From DASPKA01 sp035628335 (GTDB lineage: Bacteria > Patescibacteriota > Doudnabacteria > UBA920), in contig DASPKA010000111.1 of the NCBI GenBank assembly GCA_035628335.1, forward strand, positions 1-11,694: DNA of 11,694 bases. The letters run 5' to 3'. The position numbers and the translations under genes are program-made. The notes below the pieces were generated by a model. The model searched no databases, was not told the origin of the DNA, and saw only the letters and a list, made by a program, of their open reading frames with translations. Position 1 is the first letter of the stretch, and the number at the start of each line of letters is the position of its first letter. Positions 1 to 5,106 of the stretch are shown here, in pieces.

Positions 1-2
1 AG

Positions 3-107
3 CAGTCTTCCCCTTACAGTCCGGGAGACCCGTCCAGCGGCGAAGACTTCATTGTTCGGAAAAAAAGGCGGCAAGATGAGGCAAAATATGCGATCCCGTT
101 AAGGTAA
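3..107 (+). CDS. C-terminal tail of an unidentified protein (partial, 5' end outside window)
   Basis: An open frame runs in from the left edge and stops at TAA 105-107. It encodes about 34 residues: a Ser/Pro/Gly/Asp-rich stretch, then a strongly basic tail containing RKKRRQDEAK. It converges on ftsA and overlaps the ftsA stop by 9 bases. The frame gains support because RKKRRQDEAK closely resembles ARRKRRQDWAK in the membrane/propeller protein at 8319-10337, and the two are near-identical at DNA level in the same reading frame (57-77 against 8445-8465). No domain is visible in this short piece and no function can be given. It could be a chance open frame of 34 codons, so confidence is moderate. 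Confidence 0.45.
   Translation, partial: QSSPYSPGDPSSGEDFIVRKKRRQDEAKYAIPLR
57..77 (+). repeat. Copy 1 of a 21-bp near-identical coding repeat (RxKRRQD)
   Basis: Bases 57-77 match 8445-8465 at 20 of 21 positions, including an exact 16-mer (62-77, AAAAAGGCGGCAAGAT). Both copies are read in the same frame and encode R-[K/R]-K-R-R-Q-D, followed by x-A-K in both proteins. Lysine/arginine codon bias makes the match less surprising than random sequence would suggest. Confidence 0.55.
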
Positions 108-1349
108 GAAGGAACGGAACCATTTCTTCAATTGTAGCACAAACCCAGAGGAAAGCAAGCTGTCAAAAACTGCACCAACTGAAGTAACTTCCCTTGGCAC
201 AAAGTAGCGGTTTGCCCATAAAACCAAGCCAACAGTCCCAGAAAATGAAGGATCATTCACTTTATCTATTATAGTCTCAACTTCCTTAACCGTACCCAAA
301 GAAGCTGGTAGGCGCAGGTGGTTCTTTGCAAAGTCAACCAAACCTAGGAGCTGACTGGTGCCTCCTGTAAGCACCACACCTGCGGGCAGCTTCCCTTCTC
401 TGCCTATTTTTTTCAGTTCGAGTTCAACAAACCTGAAAATCTCCTCTAGCCGAGCTTGGATGATTTCTATAACATCCAACTTATTTACATGATCTGAACT
501 TTCCGGGTCAACTTTTGCAAGTTCAATATTCAGGTTCTTACCTACGTACTCAGGCAGTGCTGCACCATACTGTAACTTTATTTTCTCAGCTGCGTCTGTT
601 GAAATGCGAAGACCTATTGCTATATCGTTGGTTATGTTTATTCCACCAATAGGAAAAACTGCTGCATGTAACAAAGTATTTTCTTCATACACTGCCAGAG
701 AGGTTGTTCCACCTCCGATGTCTACACATACAGACCCAAGCTCTTTATGCTTGCGTGAAAGAACCGCGTACGCAGATGCGAGTGGCTGCGCTACTATGTC
801 TAGTACGGTTAATCCTGCTTGATTGACTGCTCGTGACAAATTTTTTATAAACGGGATACCCGCATGTATAATAGCAGTCTCAACTTCAAGGCGAATACCG
901 CTCATACCAAGCGGGTCTTTAATACCCGCCTGCCCGTCTAAGGAAAAACTTCTTGGGAGTACGTGTAAAATTTCACGGTTTGGCGGCAAGCTTACAGCCT
1001 GCGAAGAGTCAACCACTCGAACAATGTCTGAGTCTGCTATAACTCCATCCGCCCTAGCTACCGCAATAGTTCCTTTTGACTCAAAACACACCAAGTGCTG
1101 CCCTCCGACAGATACATGCACAGCTGACACTGGCACTCCTGTCATGCGCTCCACTTTTTCTACCGCATTTGAAATACTGGATACCACCTCATCAACTTCA
1201 ACAATCACACCTTTGCGCATACCAAAAGACGGTACTATGGCAGCACCTATAACAGCAAGCTTTCCGTTCGTCGGATCAAGCTTGCTTTGCACAACTCGCA
1301 CATACGAGGTGCCTATATCAAGGCTGTTGATGAATTGTTCTTTTGCCAT
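99..1349 (-). CDS. ftsA: Cell division protein FtsA
   Basis: FtsA is the actin-like ATPase that tethers FtsZ filaments to the inner face of the membrane at the division site. The 416-aa length matches the family. Visible motifs: phosphate-1 loop SLDIGTSYVRVV (9-20), the FtsA-specific 1C/SHS2 region (about 84-163), phosphate-2 loop VDIGGGTTSLAVYE (209-222), adenosine motif VVLTGGTSQL (325-334), and a C-terminal amphipathic helix with LKKWFRSFLP (407-416) as the membrane anchor. The ATG at 1347-1349 gives the normal N-terminus, but no Shine-Dalgarno sequence precedes it. It lies 62 bases downstream of the yqeY-family gene on the same strand with no clear terminator between, so co-transcription is plausible. 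The usual downstream ftsZ is absent; instead a convergent gene overlaps its end. Confidence 0.96.
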   Translation of the reverse strand: MAKEQFINSLDIGTSYVRVVQSKLDPTNGKLAVIGAAIVPSFGMRKGVIVEVDEVVSSISNAVEKVERMTGVPVSAVHVSVGGQHLVCFESKGTIAVARADGVIADSDIVRVVDSSQAVSLPPNREILHVLPRSFSLDGQAGIKDPLGMSGIRLEVETAIIHAGIPFIKNLSRAVNQAGLTVLDIVAQPLASAYAVLSRKHKELGSVCVDIGGGTTSLAVYEENTLLHAAVFPIGGINITNDIAIGLRISTDAAEKIKLQYGAALPEYVGKNLNIELAKVDPESSDHVNKLDVIEIIQARLEEIFRFVELELKKIGREGKLPAGVVLTGGTSQLLGLVDFAKNHLRLPASLGTVKEVETIIDKVNDPSFSGTVGLVLWANRYFVPREVTSVGAVFDSLLSSGFVLQLKKWFRSFLP

Positions 1350-1411
1350 GAGGTACGGAAGAGGAATGTAAGTTTATTTTTTATTTCTGATTGAAAATTA
1401 AAAAAACAATG

Positions 1412-1852
1412 CTAGGTAAGACTTTCTTTGAGAAGTCGTGATATTGTCGCACCATCTGCAGACGCACCAAAATGAGACTTTAAAAGTCCCATGGCCTTGC
1501 CAAAATCTGCCGTCACAAAGCCCTGTTCTTGTATTATAGCACCAATTTTTGCTTTTATCTCCTCCTCACTGGCCTGGACTGGTAAATATGCTTGAAGCAC
1601 CTGAATTTCAACATTTTCCTTCTCCGCGGCGTCTGGCCGACCACCCGCAGTGAAGGCCTCTGCAGACTCTTTGCGGCGCTTTACCTCAGACTGAATTAAA
1701 GCCAACACTTCCGCTTCTGTAAGGTCTGAGCCTTTGTTAATTTTCTCGTTCATTAAACGGGTCTTGAGCCCGCGTAATGTTTCTACTTTCAACTGATCGC
1801 GCGCCTTCATGGCTGCGACCAAATCTTGTTCTACCGTTTTTTGGTTTGGCAT
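1412..1852 (-). CDS. yqeY: GatB/YqeY-family protein
   Basis: A 146-aa protein of the YqeY family, whose fold resembles the tRNA-binding tail domain of the GatB subunit of Asp/Glu-tRNA amidotransferase. The precise role is unsettled. The hallmark pattern is clear: an N-terminal helix with DLVAAMKARDQLKVETLRGL (10-29), the ALIQSEVKRRKESAEAF segment (51-67), the AYLPVQASEEEIKAKI motif (88-103), and a C-terminal block with DFGKAMGLLKSHFG...ADG..ISRLLKESL. Length is normal for the family. The ATG start at 1850-1852 has no convincing ribosome binding site. It follows rpsU on the same strand, a neighbourhood conserved in many bacteria (rpsU-yqeY, often with dnaG), but a terminator and a long palindromic repeat separate the two here. 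Confidence 0.94.
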   Translation of the reverse strand: MPNQKTVEQDLVAAMKARDQLKVETLRGLKTRLMNEKINKGSDLTEAEVLALIQSEVKRRKESAEAFTAGGRPDAAEKENVEIQVLQAYLPVQASEEEIKAKIGAIIQEQGFVTADFGKAMGLLKSHFGASADGATISRLLKESLT

Positions 1853-1864
1853 ACTTTATCTAAT

Positions 1865-1971
1865 AATCAAGATACAACAAACAAGATACAAATAATTCAC
1901 AATAACCAATTTCCAAATTGAAATTTGCTGCTTGGAACTTATTTGTTTCTTGGATGTTGTTTCTTGGGATT
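1865..1971. repeat. Large imperfect inverted-repeat intergenic element
   Basis: The left arm (1865-1893) and right arm (1941-1971) are imperfect reverse complements: 22 of the first 26 positions pair, starting ATTTGT[A/T]TCTTG. Each arm is itself a tandem pair of a CAAGATACAA-like unit, about 14 bases apart. The 47-base centre holds a second inverted repeat, AATTTC/GAAATT, around CAAATT. It fills the rpsU-yqeY gap almost completely. The composition (CAAGAAACAA units around AATTTCCAAATT) resembles dispersed palindromic elements I recall from Patescibacteria genomes. That resemblance is from memory, not from a search. Confidence 0.7.
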
Positions 1972-1974
1972 TAC

Positions 1975-2002
1975 AAAAAAGGCAGCTTGAAAGTGCCTTT
2001 TT
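1975..2002 (-). terminator. Rho-independent terminator of rpsU
   Basis: On the - strand AAAAAGGCA pairs perfectly with TGCCTTTTT around a 9-base loop (CTTTCAAGC), giving a 9-bp stem that ends in a run of six T. It begins 5 bases after the rpsU stop codon. Confidence 0.85.
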
Positions 2003-2007
2003 AGTGC

Positions 2008-2262
2008 TTAGTTCTTCTTATACTTTAAGATAAACTTTGATCGCTCAGTAACAGGTCGTCCGTACTTCTTTATTTCCTCGCGTAGCGCCCTAAGTTCGGA
2101 CCGTCTGCGAGCAGAAACTCGCTGCATGTTACGGGATTTTAAGCGAACCCTGTACCTGTTGCTCCTGGAGCGTATAACCACACCAGATTGCTGTACCCTG
2201 CGGCCAAAGCGGCGCAACATAACGTCGTAGGATTCGTTTTCTTTCTTCTTAACTTCAACCAA
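2008..2262 (-). CDS. rpsU: 30S ribosomal protein S21
   Basis: S21 is a small basic protein of the 30S subunit near the anti-Shine-Dalgarno end of 16S rRNA. The 84-aa product shows the family core: VEVKKKENESYDVMLRRFGRRVQQSG (2-27), with the ESxDxxLRRF signature, followed by a long Arg/Lys-rich tail. The start is a TTG at 2260-2262. It is chosen because AAAGGTGA, matching the anti-Shine-Dalgarno, lies 7 bases upstream on the - strand and no ATG precedes the core. Transcription likely begins about 30 bases upstream from a good promoter (2300-2328) and ends at the hairpin right after the stop. The gene is divergent from the hypothetical gene at 2414. Confidence 0.95.
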   Translation of the reverse strand: MVEVKKKENESYDVMLRRFGRRVQQSGVVIRSRSNRYRVRLKSRNMQRVSARRRSELRALREEIKKYGRPVTERSKFILKYKKN

Positions 2263-2299
2263 GGTATTTTCACCTTTCCTTTCGTAAATAATTATCTAT

Positions 2300-2328
2300 A
2301 TGATAACATGGAAGCCGAAATCTGTCAA
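2300..2328 (-). promoter_or_regulatory. Promoter of rpsU
   Basis: On the - strand a perfect -35 TTGACA (2328-2323) is followed by a 17-base spacer and -10 TATCAT (2305-2300, 5 of 6 to consensus). The predicted start site is near 2293, giving a short leader that ends in the AAAGGTGA ribosome binding site. Confidence 0.75.
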
Positions 2329-2340
2329 AAATTTTGTAGT

Positions 2341-2369
2341 TTGACATGAATGAATATATTTACTATAAA
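2341..2369 (+). promoter_or_regulatory. Promoter of the 129-aa hypothetical gene
   Basis: A perfect -35 TTGACA (2341-2346), a 17-base spacer and -10 TATAAA (2364-2369, 5 of 6). Its -35 lies 12 bases from the -35 of the divergent rpsU promoter, so the two promoters are back to back. Confidence 0.8.
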
Positions 2370-2413
2370 GACATATCCCTCTAGCATCACACAACAAGCG
2401 TAAGGAGATAAAA

Positions 2414-2803
2414 ATGACAAGTCAAATGAAACGACTAACGTTCTTACCCCTATGCACAGGCTGCGGGGAAGACAGACTGCTTCAAGTTGGGCTCGGTAAT
2501 ATGGGCTACAATAGCAAAACAGAATGGTGGATGGTGCTGTTCGCGCTGGCGGAATACTTACCAGAGAATTTGATGGAAAAACTATTACTCCAGCCTAACG
2601 CCAAGTACTCTCTGGTAGTGTATACGTACGACTGCAAGACGGAAGACGAGGGCAGTCTTCAAGTTTTGGAGTTCAAATCCCTGGAAGAAAAAACAGCCAG
2701 AGTCATTGAACTGTCAAAGGAAAACGCACAAGGTGTTCAAGACGCGGCACCCCCGCTTGACTACGAAAAGCTTTTAGCAGCTTTCAAAAAGCAGGAAAGA
2801 TAA
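2414..2803 (+). CDS. Hypothetical soluble protein, 129 aa, with N-terminal CxxC
   Basis: I do not recognise a family. The ATG at 2414 follows a strong AAGGAG ribosome binding site (2402-2407) and sits about 40 bases downstream of a near-consensus promoter, so it is very likely a real, well-expressed gene. Visible features are a CTGC motif at residues 14-17 (a possible metal or redox site, with one further Cys at 74), an aromatic/hydrophobic segment EWWMVLFALAEYLP (37-50) too short and acidic-flanked to be a clear membrane helix, and a charged, probably helical C-terminus ending KLLAAFKKQER. There is no signal peptide. It forms a single-gene unit closed by the terminator at 2804-2838, divergent from rpsU. 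Confidence 0.85.
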   Translation: MTSQMKRLTFLPLCTGCGEDRLLQVGLGNMGYNSKTEWWMVLFALAEYLPENLMEKLLLQPNAKYSLVVYTYDCKTEDEGSLQVLEFKSLEEKTARVIELSKENAQGVQDAAPPLDYEKLLAAFKKQER

Positions 2804-2838
2804 AAAAGTGGTTCCGAGGCAACATCGGGACCACTTTT
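2804..2838. terminator. Bidirectional terminator between convergent genes
   Basis: AAAAGTGGTTCCGA (2804-2817) pairs with TCGGGACCACTTTT (2825-2838) around a 7-base loop, with one G-U pair. The stem starts directly after the stop of the 129-aa gene. With A and T runs on the two sides it can also terminate the - strand gene ending at 2849. Confidence 0.88.
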
Positions 2839-2848
2839 CTAATTATAC

Positions 2849-3193
2849 CTAGCTTAGAAGCTTATGGATTCGCTTACTAAGCTGAGCCCATCTAAGATAC
2901 AATCCTACTTCCCTCAACCGGAGCGACTGTGCTGTTTCCATATCTCCCATAAGCGCTGATTGTAAAGCTTGTAATTCAACAAGAATCATAACCTGCCTTA
3001 CTAGGTTAGCGAGTTCGATCGTCTCAGTGAGCAACACGTGAAGTGTGTGGAACATATCAGGAGCGTTATATCTCCCCTCCTTCAGCTCTGCAAACCTGAA
3101 TGCACCTGCTGGACATGGAAAGAAAATAGTTCCCGACCTACCACAATAAGGGCATGTATAAGCTATGCTATTCCCCAGAGTACCTTCATCCAC
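2849..3193 (-). CDS. Hypothetical protein, 114 aa, with CPYCG zinc-ribbon-like motif
   Basis: Family not recognised. Near the N-terminus is CPYCGRSGTIFFPCP, a CxxC followed by a third Cys, which could be part of a zinc ribbon although a fourth ligand is not obvious. The rest is predicted to be mainly helical and Leu-rich (HVLLTETIELANLVRQVM, then LRLREVGLYLRWAQL). The start is not certain. I chose GTG 3193-3191 because a perfect AAGGAGG (3206-3200) lies 6 bases upstream, inside the end of the preceding gene. The alternative ATG at 3211-3209 has only a weak site and would make 120 aa. The 8-base overlap with the upstream gene indicates translational coupling and a shared role. The stop is TAG at 2849-2851. 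Confidence 0.75.
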   Translation of the reverse strand: MDEGTLGNSIAYTCPYCGRSGTIFFPCPAGAFRFAELKEGRYNAPDMFHTLHVLLTETIELANLVRQVMILVELQALQSALMGDMETAQSLRLREVGLYLRWAQLSKRIHKLLS

Positions 3194-3557
3194 CACCTGC
3201 CTCCTTAACATATGGGCTCTTCCATGTGTTCGTGAGTTCACCGGACTGAATGTCCTTGATAACCTGTCGGTACACCTCAATCCGCCAGGCTCCCCAGGGC
3301 CACGTGCCGGACTCATTGAAAAGACCCTGCAACACTTCTGGACGTAAGTAATACCACGGCCAGGTAAAGAGAACGCGAGCTACTTGTTCATAAAAGAATT
3401 CACGAGCCTCTTCGTCCGGCTCCGTAAGTCCACGCTTACGAAGATCCAGAGTGCTTATTTGAAGAAGCGCTACATGTTGATCAGCCACTACCGGCACTGA
3501 AGTTTCTGTTCCTGGACGCCCATTTGCGTACGGAATAACATACACTGTCTTAGGCAT
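3186..3557 (-). CDS. Hypothetical Trp-rich protein, 123 aa
   Basis: Family not recognised. The ATG at 3557-3555 is chosen over an upstream in-frame ATG because AAGGAGG lies 7 bases before it on the - strand; the longer reading would place this site inside the coding region. The protein is soluble, acidic in the middle (LTEPDEEAREFFYEQVARVL), and carries a repeated TWPW motif at residues 65-68 and 85-88 (FTWPWYYLRPEV and GTWPWGAWRIEV), suggesting two related aromatic helices or loops. It ends with GGG at a TGA stop that overlaps the start of the 114-aa gene downstream. The pair is divergent from the MFS transporter, and a 14-bp palindrome lies in its promoter region. Confidence 0.82.
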   Translation of the reverse strand: MPKTVYVIPYANGRPGTETSVPVVADQHVALLQISTLDLRKRGLTEPDEEAREFFYEQVARVLFTWPWYYLRPEVLQGLFNESGTWPWGAWRIEVYRQVIKDIQSGELTNTWKSPYVKEAGGG

Positions 3558-3593
3558 AAAAATCCTCCTTCTTTTAAGAACATAACATATTAA

Positions 3594-3607
3594 TGTCCAA
3601 TTGGACA
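3594..3607. promoter_or_regulatory. Perfect 14-bp palindrome, candidate operator
   Basis: TGTCCAATTGGACA is a perfect palindrome with no spacer. It lies 37 bases upstream of the 123-aa gene start and overlaps plausible -35 elements in both directions (TTGTCC or TTGGAC on -, TTGGAC on +). This is the position expected for a dimeric repressor controlling a divergent pair. No regulator gene is visible in the window. Confidence 0.5.
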
Positions 3608-3628
3608 AAAATTTAAATTTATTGTAAA
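3601..3628 (+). promoter_or_regulatory. Probable promoter of the MFS transporter leader
   Basis: TTGGAC (3601-3606), a 16-base AT-rich spacer and TGTAAA (3623-3628, 4 of 6). The match is modest, but the predicted start near 3636 places the whole structured leader (3654-3777) in the transcript. Confidence 0.4.
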
Positions 3629-3663
3629 GTAAATCATTATGAAATTATATTTGCCAGGAAAAC

Positions 3664-3741
3664 ATGCATTTGCCACAAATACCCAAGGCTCTTGGGCTTG
3701 TGTTAATGTATCCTGGTGTTAGGTTATTTCACTCCTTCTGA
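3664..3741 (+). CDS. Possible 25-aa leader peptide in the MFS leader
   Basis: The ATG at 3664 is preceded by AGGA (3656-3659) and opens a 25-codon frame ending at TGA 3739-3741. It begins MHLPQIPKALGL and ends VRLFHSF. The frame crosses the strands of the upstream hairpin and the 5' half of the antiterminator, and its stop lies in the loop region between the two antiterminator strands. A translating or stalled ribosome would therefore decide which hairpin forms, as in ribosome-mediated attenuation of some drug-efflux genes. A frame of this length can arise by chance and the ribosome binding site is weak, so this is a candidate only. Confidence 0.35.
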   Translation: MHLPQIPKALGLVLMYPGVRLFHSF

Positions 3742-3752
3742 AACGAACTACC

Positions 3753-3777
3753 CCCAGGATACATTCCTGGGATTTTT
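3753..3777 (+). terminator. Conditional terminator hairpin in the MFS leader
   Basis: CCCAGG, the loop ATACATT, CCTGGG, then A and five T. It lies 70 bases before the transporter start, so it would cut the transcript short before the gene. Its 5' strand and loop are shared with the 12-bp antiterminator pairing. Confidence 0.65.
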
Positions 3778-3846
3778 AATTAACTTCAAAGTTAACCTAT
3801 GGTTTTCGATTCAGAAAATTCAGATACAACTGAAATAGGAGAAAAA

Positions 3847-5067
3847 ATGAAATCTGCTGAACTCTTTGCTTTCAAAGAAGTTAAAGTCTATTACTTGATC
3901 AATGCGTTGCGTGCCCTTGCGATTAGCTTCATTTTTGCAGTGTCGATTAACTTCATGCTTGCGCATGGGCTGACACAGTTTCAAGCAAATCTTAACAACG
4001 CCGTATTCTTCCTGTCCTTGTTCTTGTTCGAAATCCCAACAGGAATCGTTGCTGACACCTTCGGTAGAAAAGTTTCAGTGCTTCTAGGCCTTCTCATCTG
4101 CGGCCTGGGCGCACTGGGGTACTACTTTTCTCCAGCATTCATTCCTTACTTAGGCGTATTGCCGACGTTCATGCTCTGTGAAATGATCTTCGCATTTGGT
4201 ATAACTTTCCACACCGGGGCGTTTGACGCCTGGCTTGTGGACTCGCTGCACCTTAATAAAGTCAGAGAGGTCCCATCATATGTGTTTGCCCACTCACAAA
4301 CTGCATCACAGCTTAGCACAATAGTTGGCGCTATCATAGGCAGTCGTCTGTTTCCACAGTTTCACTACCTACCCTGGTTTTTAACAGGGGCAACTTTTCT
4401 GCTTACTGGAACTCTTACGCTGTATCTGATGCAAGAGAAATACTTTGTTCGCAAGTCACACACACTCAAAGACGGGTGGAAACACATGAAGGCAATTGCT
4501 AAAACCAGCTTTAACTTTGGCCGTAACCACCGCATCTTTCGCTACCTCATGATCCTTGGGATGATTCAGTTCATGTTTGTCATGCCGGCAAATATGTTCT
4601 GGCAACCTTGGTTCGACAAAGTAGTTGGCCAGGCTAACCTGGGCTACGTATGGGCGGGGATGATGCTGTTCGTTGCGGTGGGTGGATACATGGCCAGACA
4701 CAGCAAGATCAGCGAGTCAGAAGAAGGCTTGGTACTCATGCTGTGTCAGGTAGGAGTCGGTCTTGGGTTCATGTTCTGGGCTTTACCTGGAACGACTGCA
4801 ATTTCACTACTCCCCTTTCTCTTACATGAAATTGGCAGAGGTTTATACCTGCCAGTTAAAACTGCATACCTAAACCACCATTTACCTAAAGACGAACGCG
4901 CGACCTTACTGTCCTTTGACGGCCAGGCAAATGACATTGGCGGGTTTTTGGGCCTAATACTCTCAGGCTTACTTGCTTCATTAGTCGGCCTTGGGTTCAC
5001 TCTGGCAGTGTTTGGGTTTTGCATGGCAGCATGTAGTGTGCTGCTCTACAAAAAATTCAAACCATAA
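3847..5067 (+). CDS. Major facilitator superfamily transporter
   Basis: A 406-aa polytopic inner-membrane protein of the MFS, with about 12 hydrophobic segments. The loop between helices 2 and 3 carries the diagnostic motif A, GIVADTFGRKV (66-76). A related C-terminal pattern (AYLNHHLPKDERATLLSF, then IGGFLGLILSGLLA) is typical of MFS drug/sugar:H+ antiporters, but the substrate cannot be told. The start is ATG 3847 because AGGAG (3837-3841) lies 5 bases upstream; an in-frame ATG at 3799 has no such site. Expression is probably controlled by the leader RNA with conditional terminator (3654-3777). It is divergent from the 123/114-aa pair and ends at a strong terminator shared with the convergent 235-aa gene. 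Drug or metabolite export is an inference from the leader, not shown by sequence. Confidence 0.9.
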   Translation: MKSAELFAFKEVKVYYLINALRALAISFIFAVSINFMLAHGLTQFQANLNNAVFFLSLFLFEIPTGIVADTFGRKVSVLLGLLICGLGALGYYFSPAFIPYLGVLPTFMLCEMIFAFGITFHTGAFDAWLVDSLHLNKVREVPSYVFAHSQTASQLSTIVGAIIGSRLFPQFHYLPWFLTGATFLLTGTLTLYLMQEKYFVRKSHTLKDGWKHMKAIAKTSFNFGRNHRIFRYLMILGMIQFMFVMPANMFWQPWFDKVVGQANLGYVWAGMMLFVAVGGYMARHSKISESEEGLVLMLCQVGVGLGFMFWALPGTTAISLLPFLLHEIGRGLYLPVKTAYLNHHLPKDERATLLSFDGQANDIGGFLGLILSGLLASLVGLGFTLAVFGFCMAACSVLLYKKFKP

Positions 5068-5070
5068 AAC

Positions 5071-5101
5071 AAAGCCTCTCGACATTACATCGAGAGGCTT
5101 T
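5071..5101. terminator. Bidirectional terminator after the MFS gene
   Basis: AAAGCCTCTCGA (5071-5082) and TCGAGAGGCTTT (5090-5101) form a perfect 12-bp stem with a 7-base loop, followed by T on + and T-rich sequence on -. It serves both the transporter and the convergent gene ending at 5107. Confidence 0.92.
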
Positions 5102-5106
5102 TTGCA

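Larger units (their letters stand above)
3654..3777 (+). ncRNA. Candidate attenuator or riboswitch-type leader RNA of the MFS gene
   Basis: Three mutually exclusive pairings are seen. (1) CCAGGA (3654-3659) with TCCTGG (3711-3716), extended by ACAT/ATGT and enclosing the helices CACAA/TTGTG (3674-3678/3698-3702) and CCCAAG/CTTGGG (3682-3687/3691-3696, 3-base loop). (2) A perfect 12-bp pairing of AATGTATCCTGG (3705-3716) with CCAGGATACATT (3754-3765), enclosing a smaller TTTCA/TGAAA hairpin. (3) CCCAGG (3753-3758) with CCTGGG (3766-3771), followed by ATTTTT, a terminator. Pairing 2 blocks both 1 and 3; pairing 1 frees the terminator. This is the arrangement of a transcriptional attenuator or off-switch. 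I cannot match it to a known riboswitch class. Confidence 0.65.

Noticed and set aside
823..1371. 182-codon open frame on + opposite ftsA
   Set aside because: Antisense shadow of a clear FtsA gene; Cys/Ser/Thr-rich composition with no domain and no ribosome binding site.
1350..1411. Promoter or terminator between the yqeY-family gene and ftsA
   Set aside because: Only A/T runs; no hairpin and no pair of -35/-10 boxes at normal spacing could be found.
3780..3795. TTAACTT-CA-AAGTTAA inverted repeat before the MFS start
   Set aside because: The 2-base loop cannot form a stable RNA hairpin and the stem is AT-only; it could be an operator, but nothing else supports this.
3799..3846. Upstream ATG at 3799 as start of the MFS protein
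   Set aside because: No ribosome binding site, and it would add a charged 16-residue extension; AGGAG before ATG 3847 is better.
4746..5024. Open frames on - inside the MFS gene (also 4146-4337 and 4456-4701)
   Set aside because: Pro/Ser/Lys-rich shadows of membrane-protein codons with no start signals.
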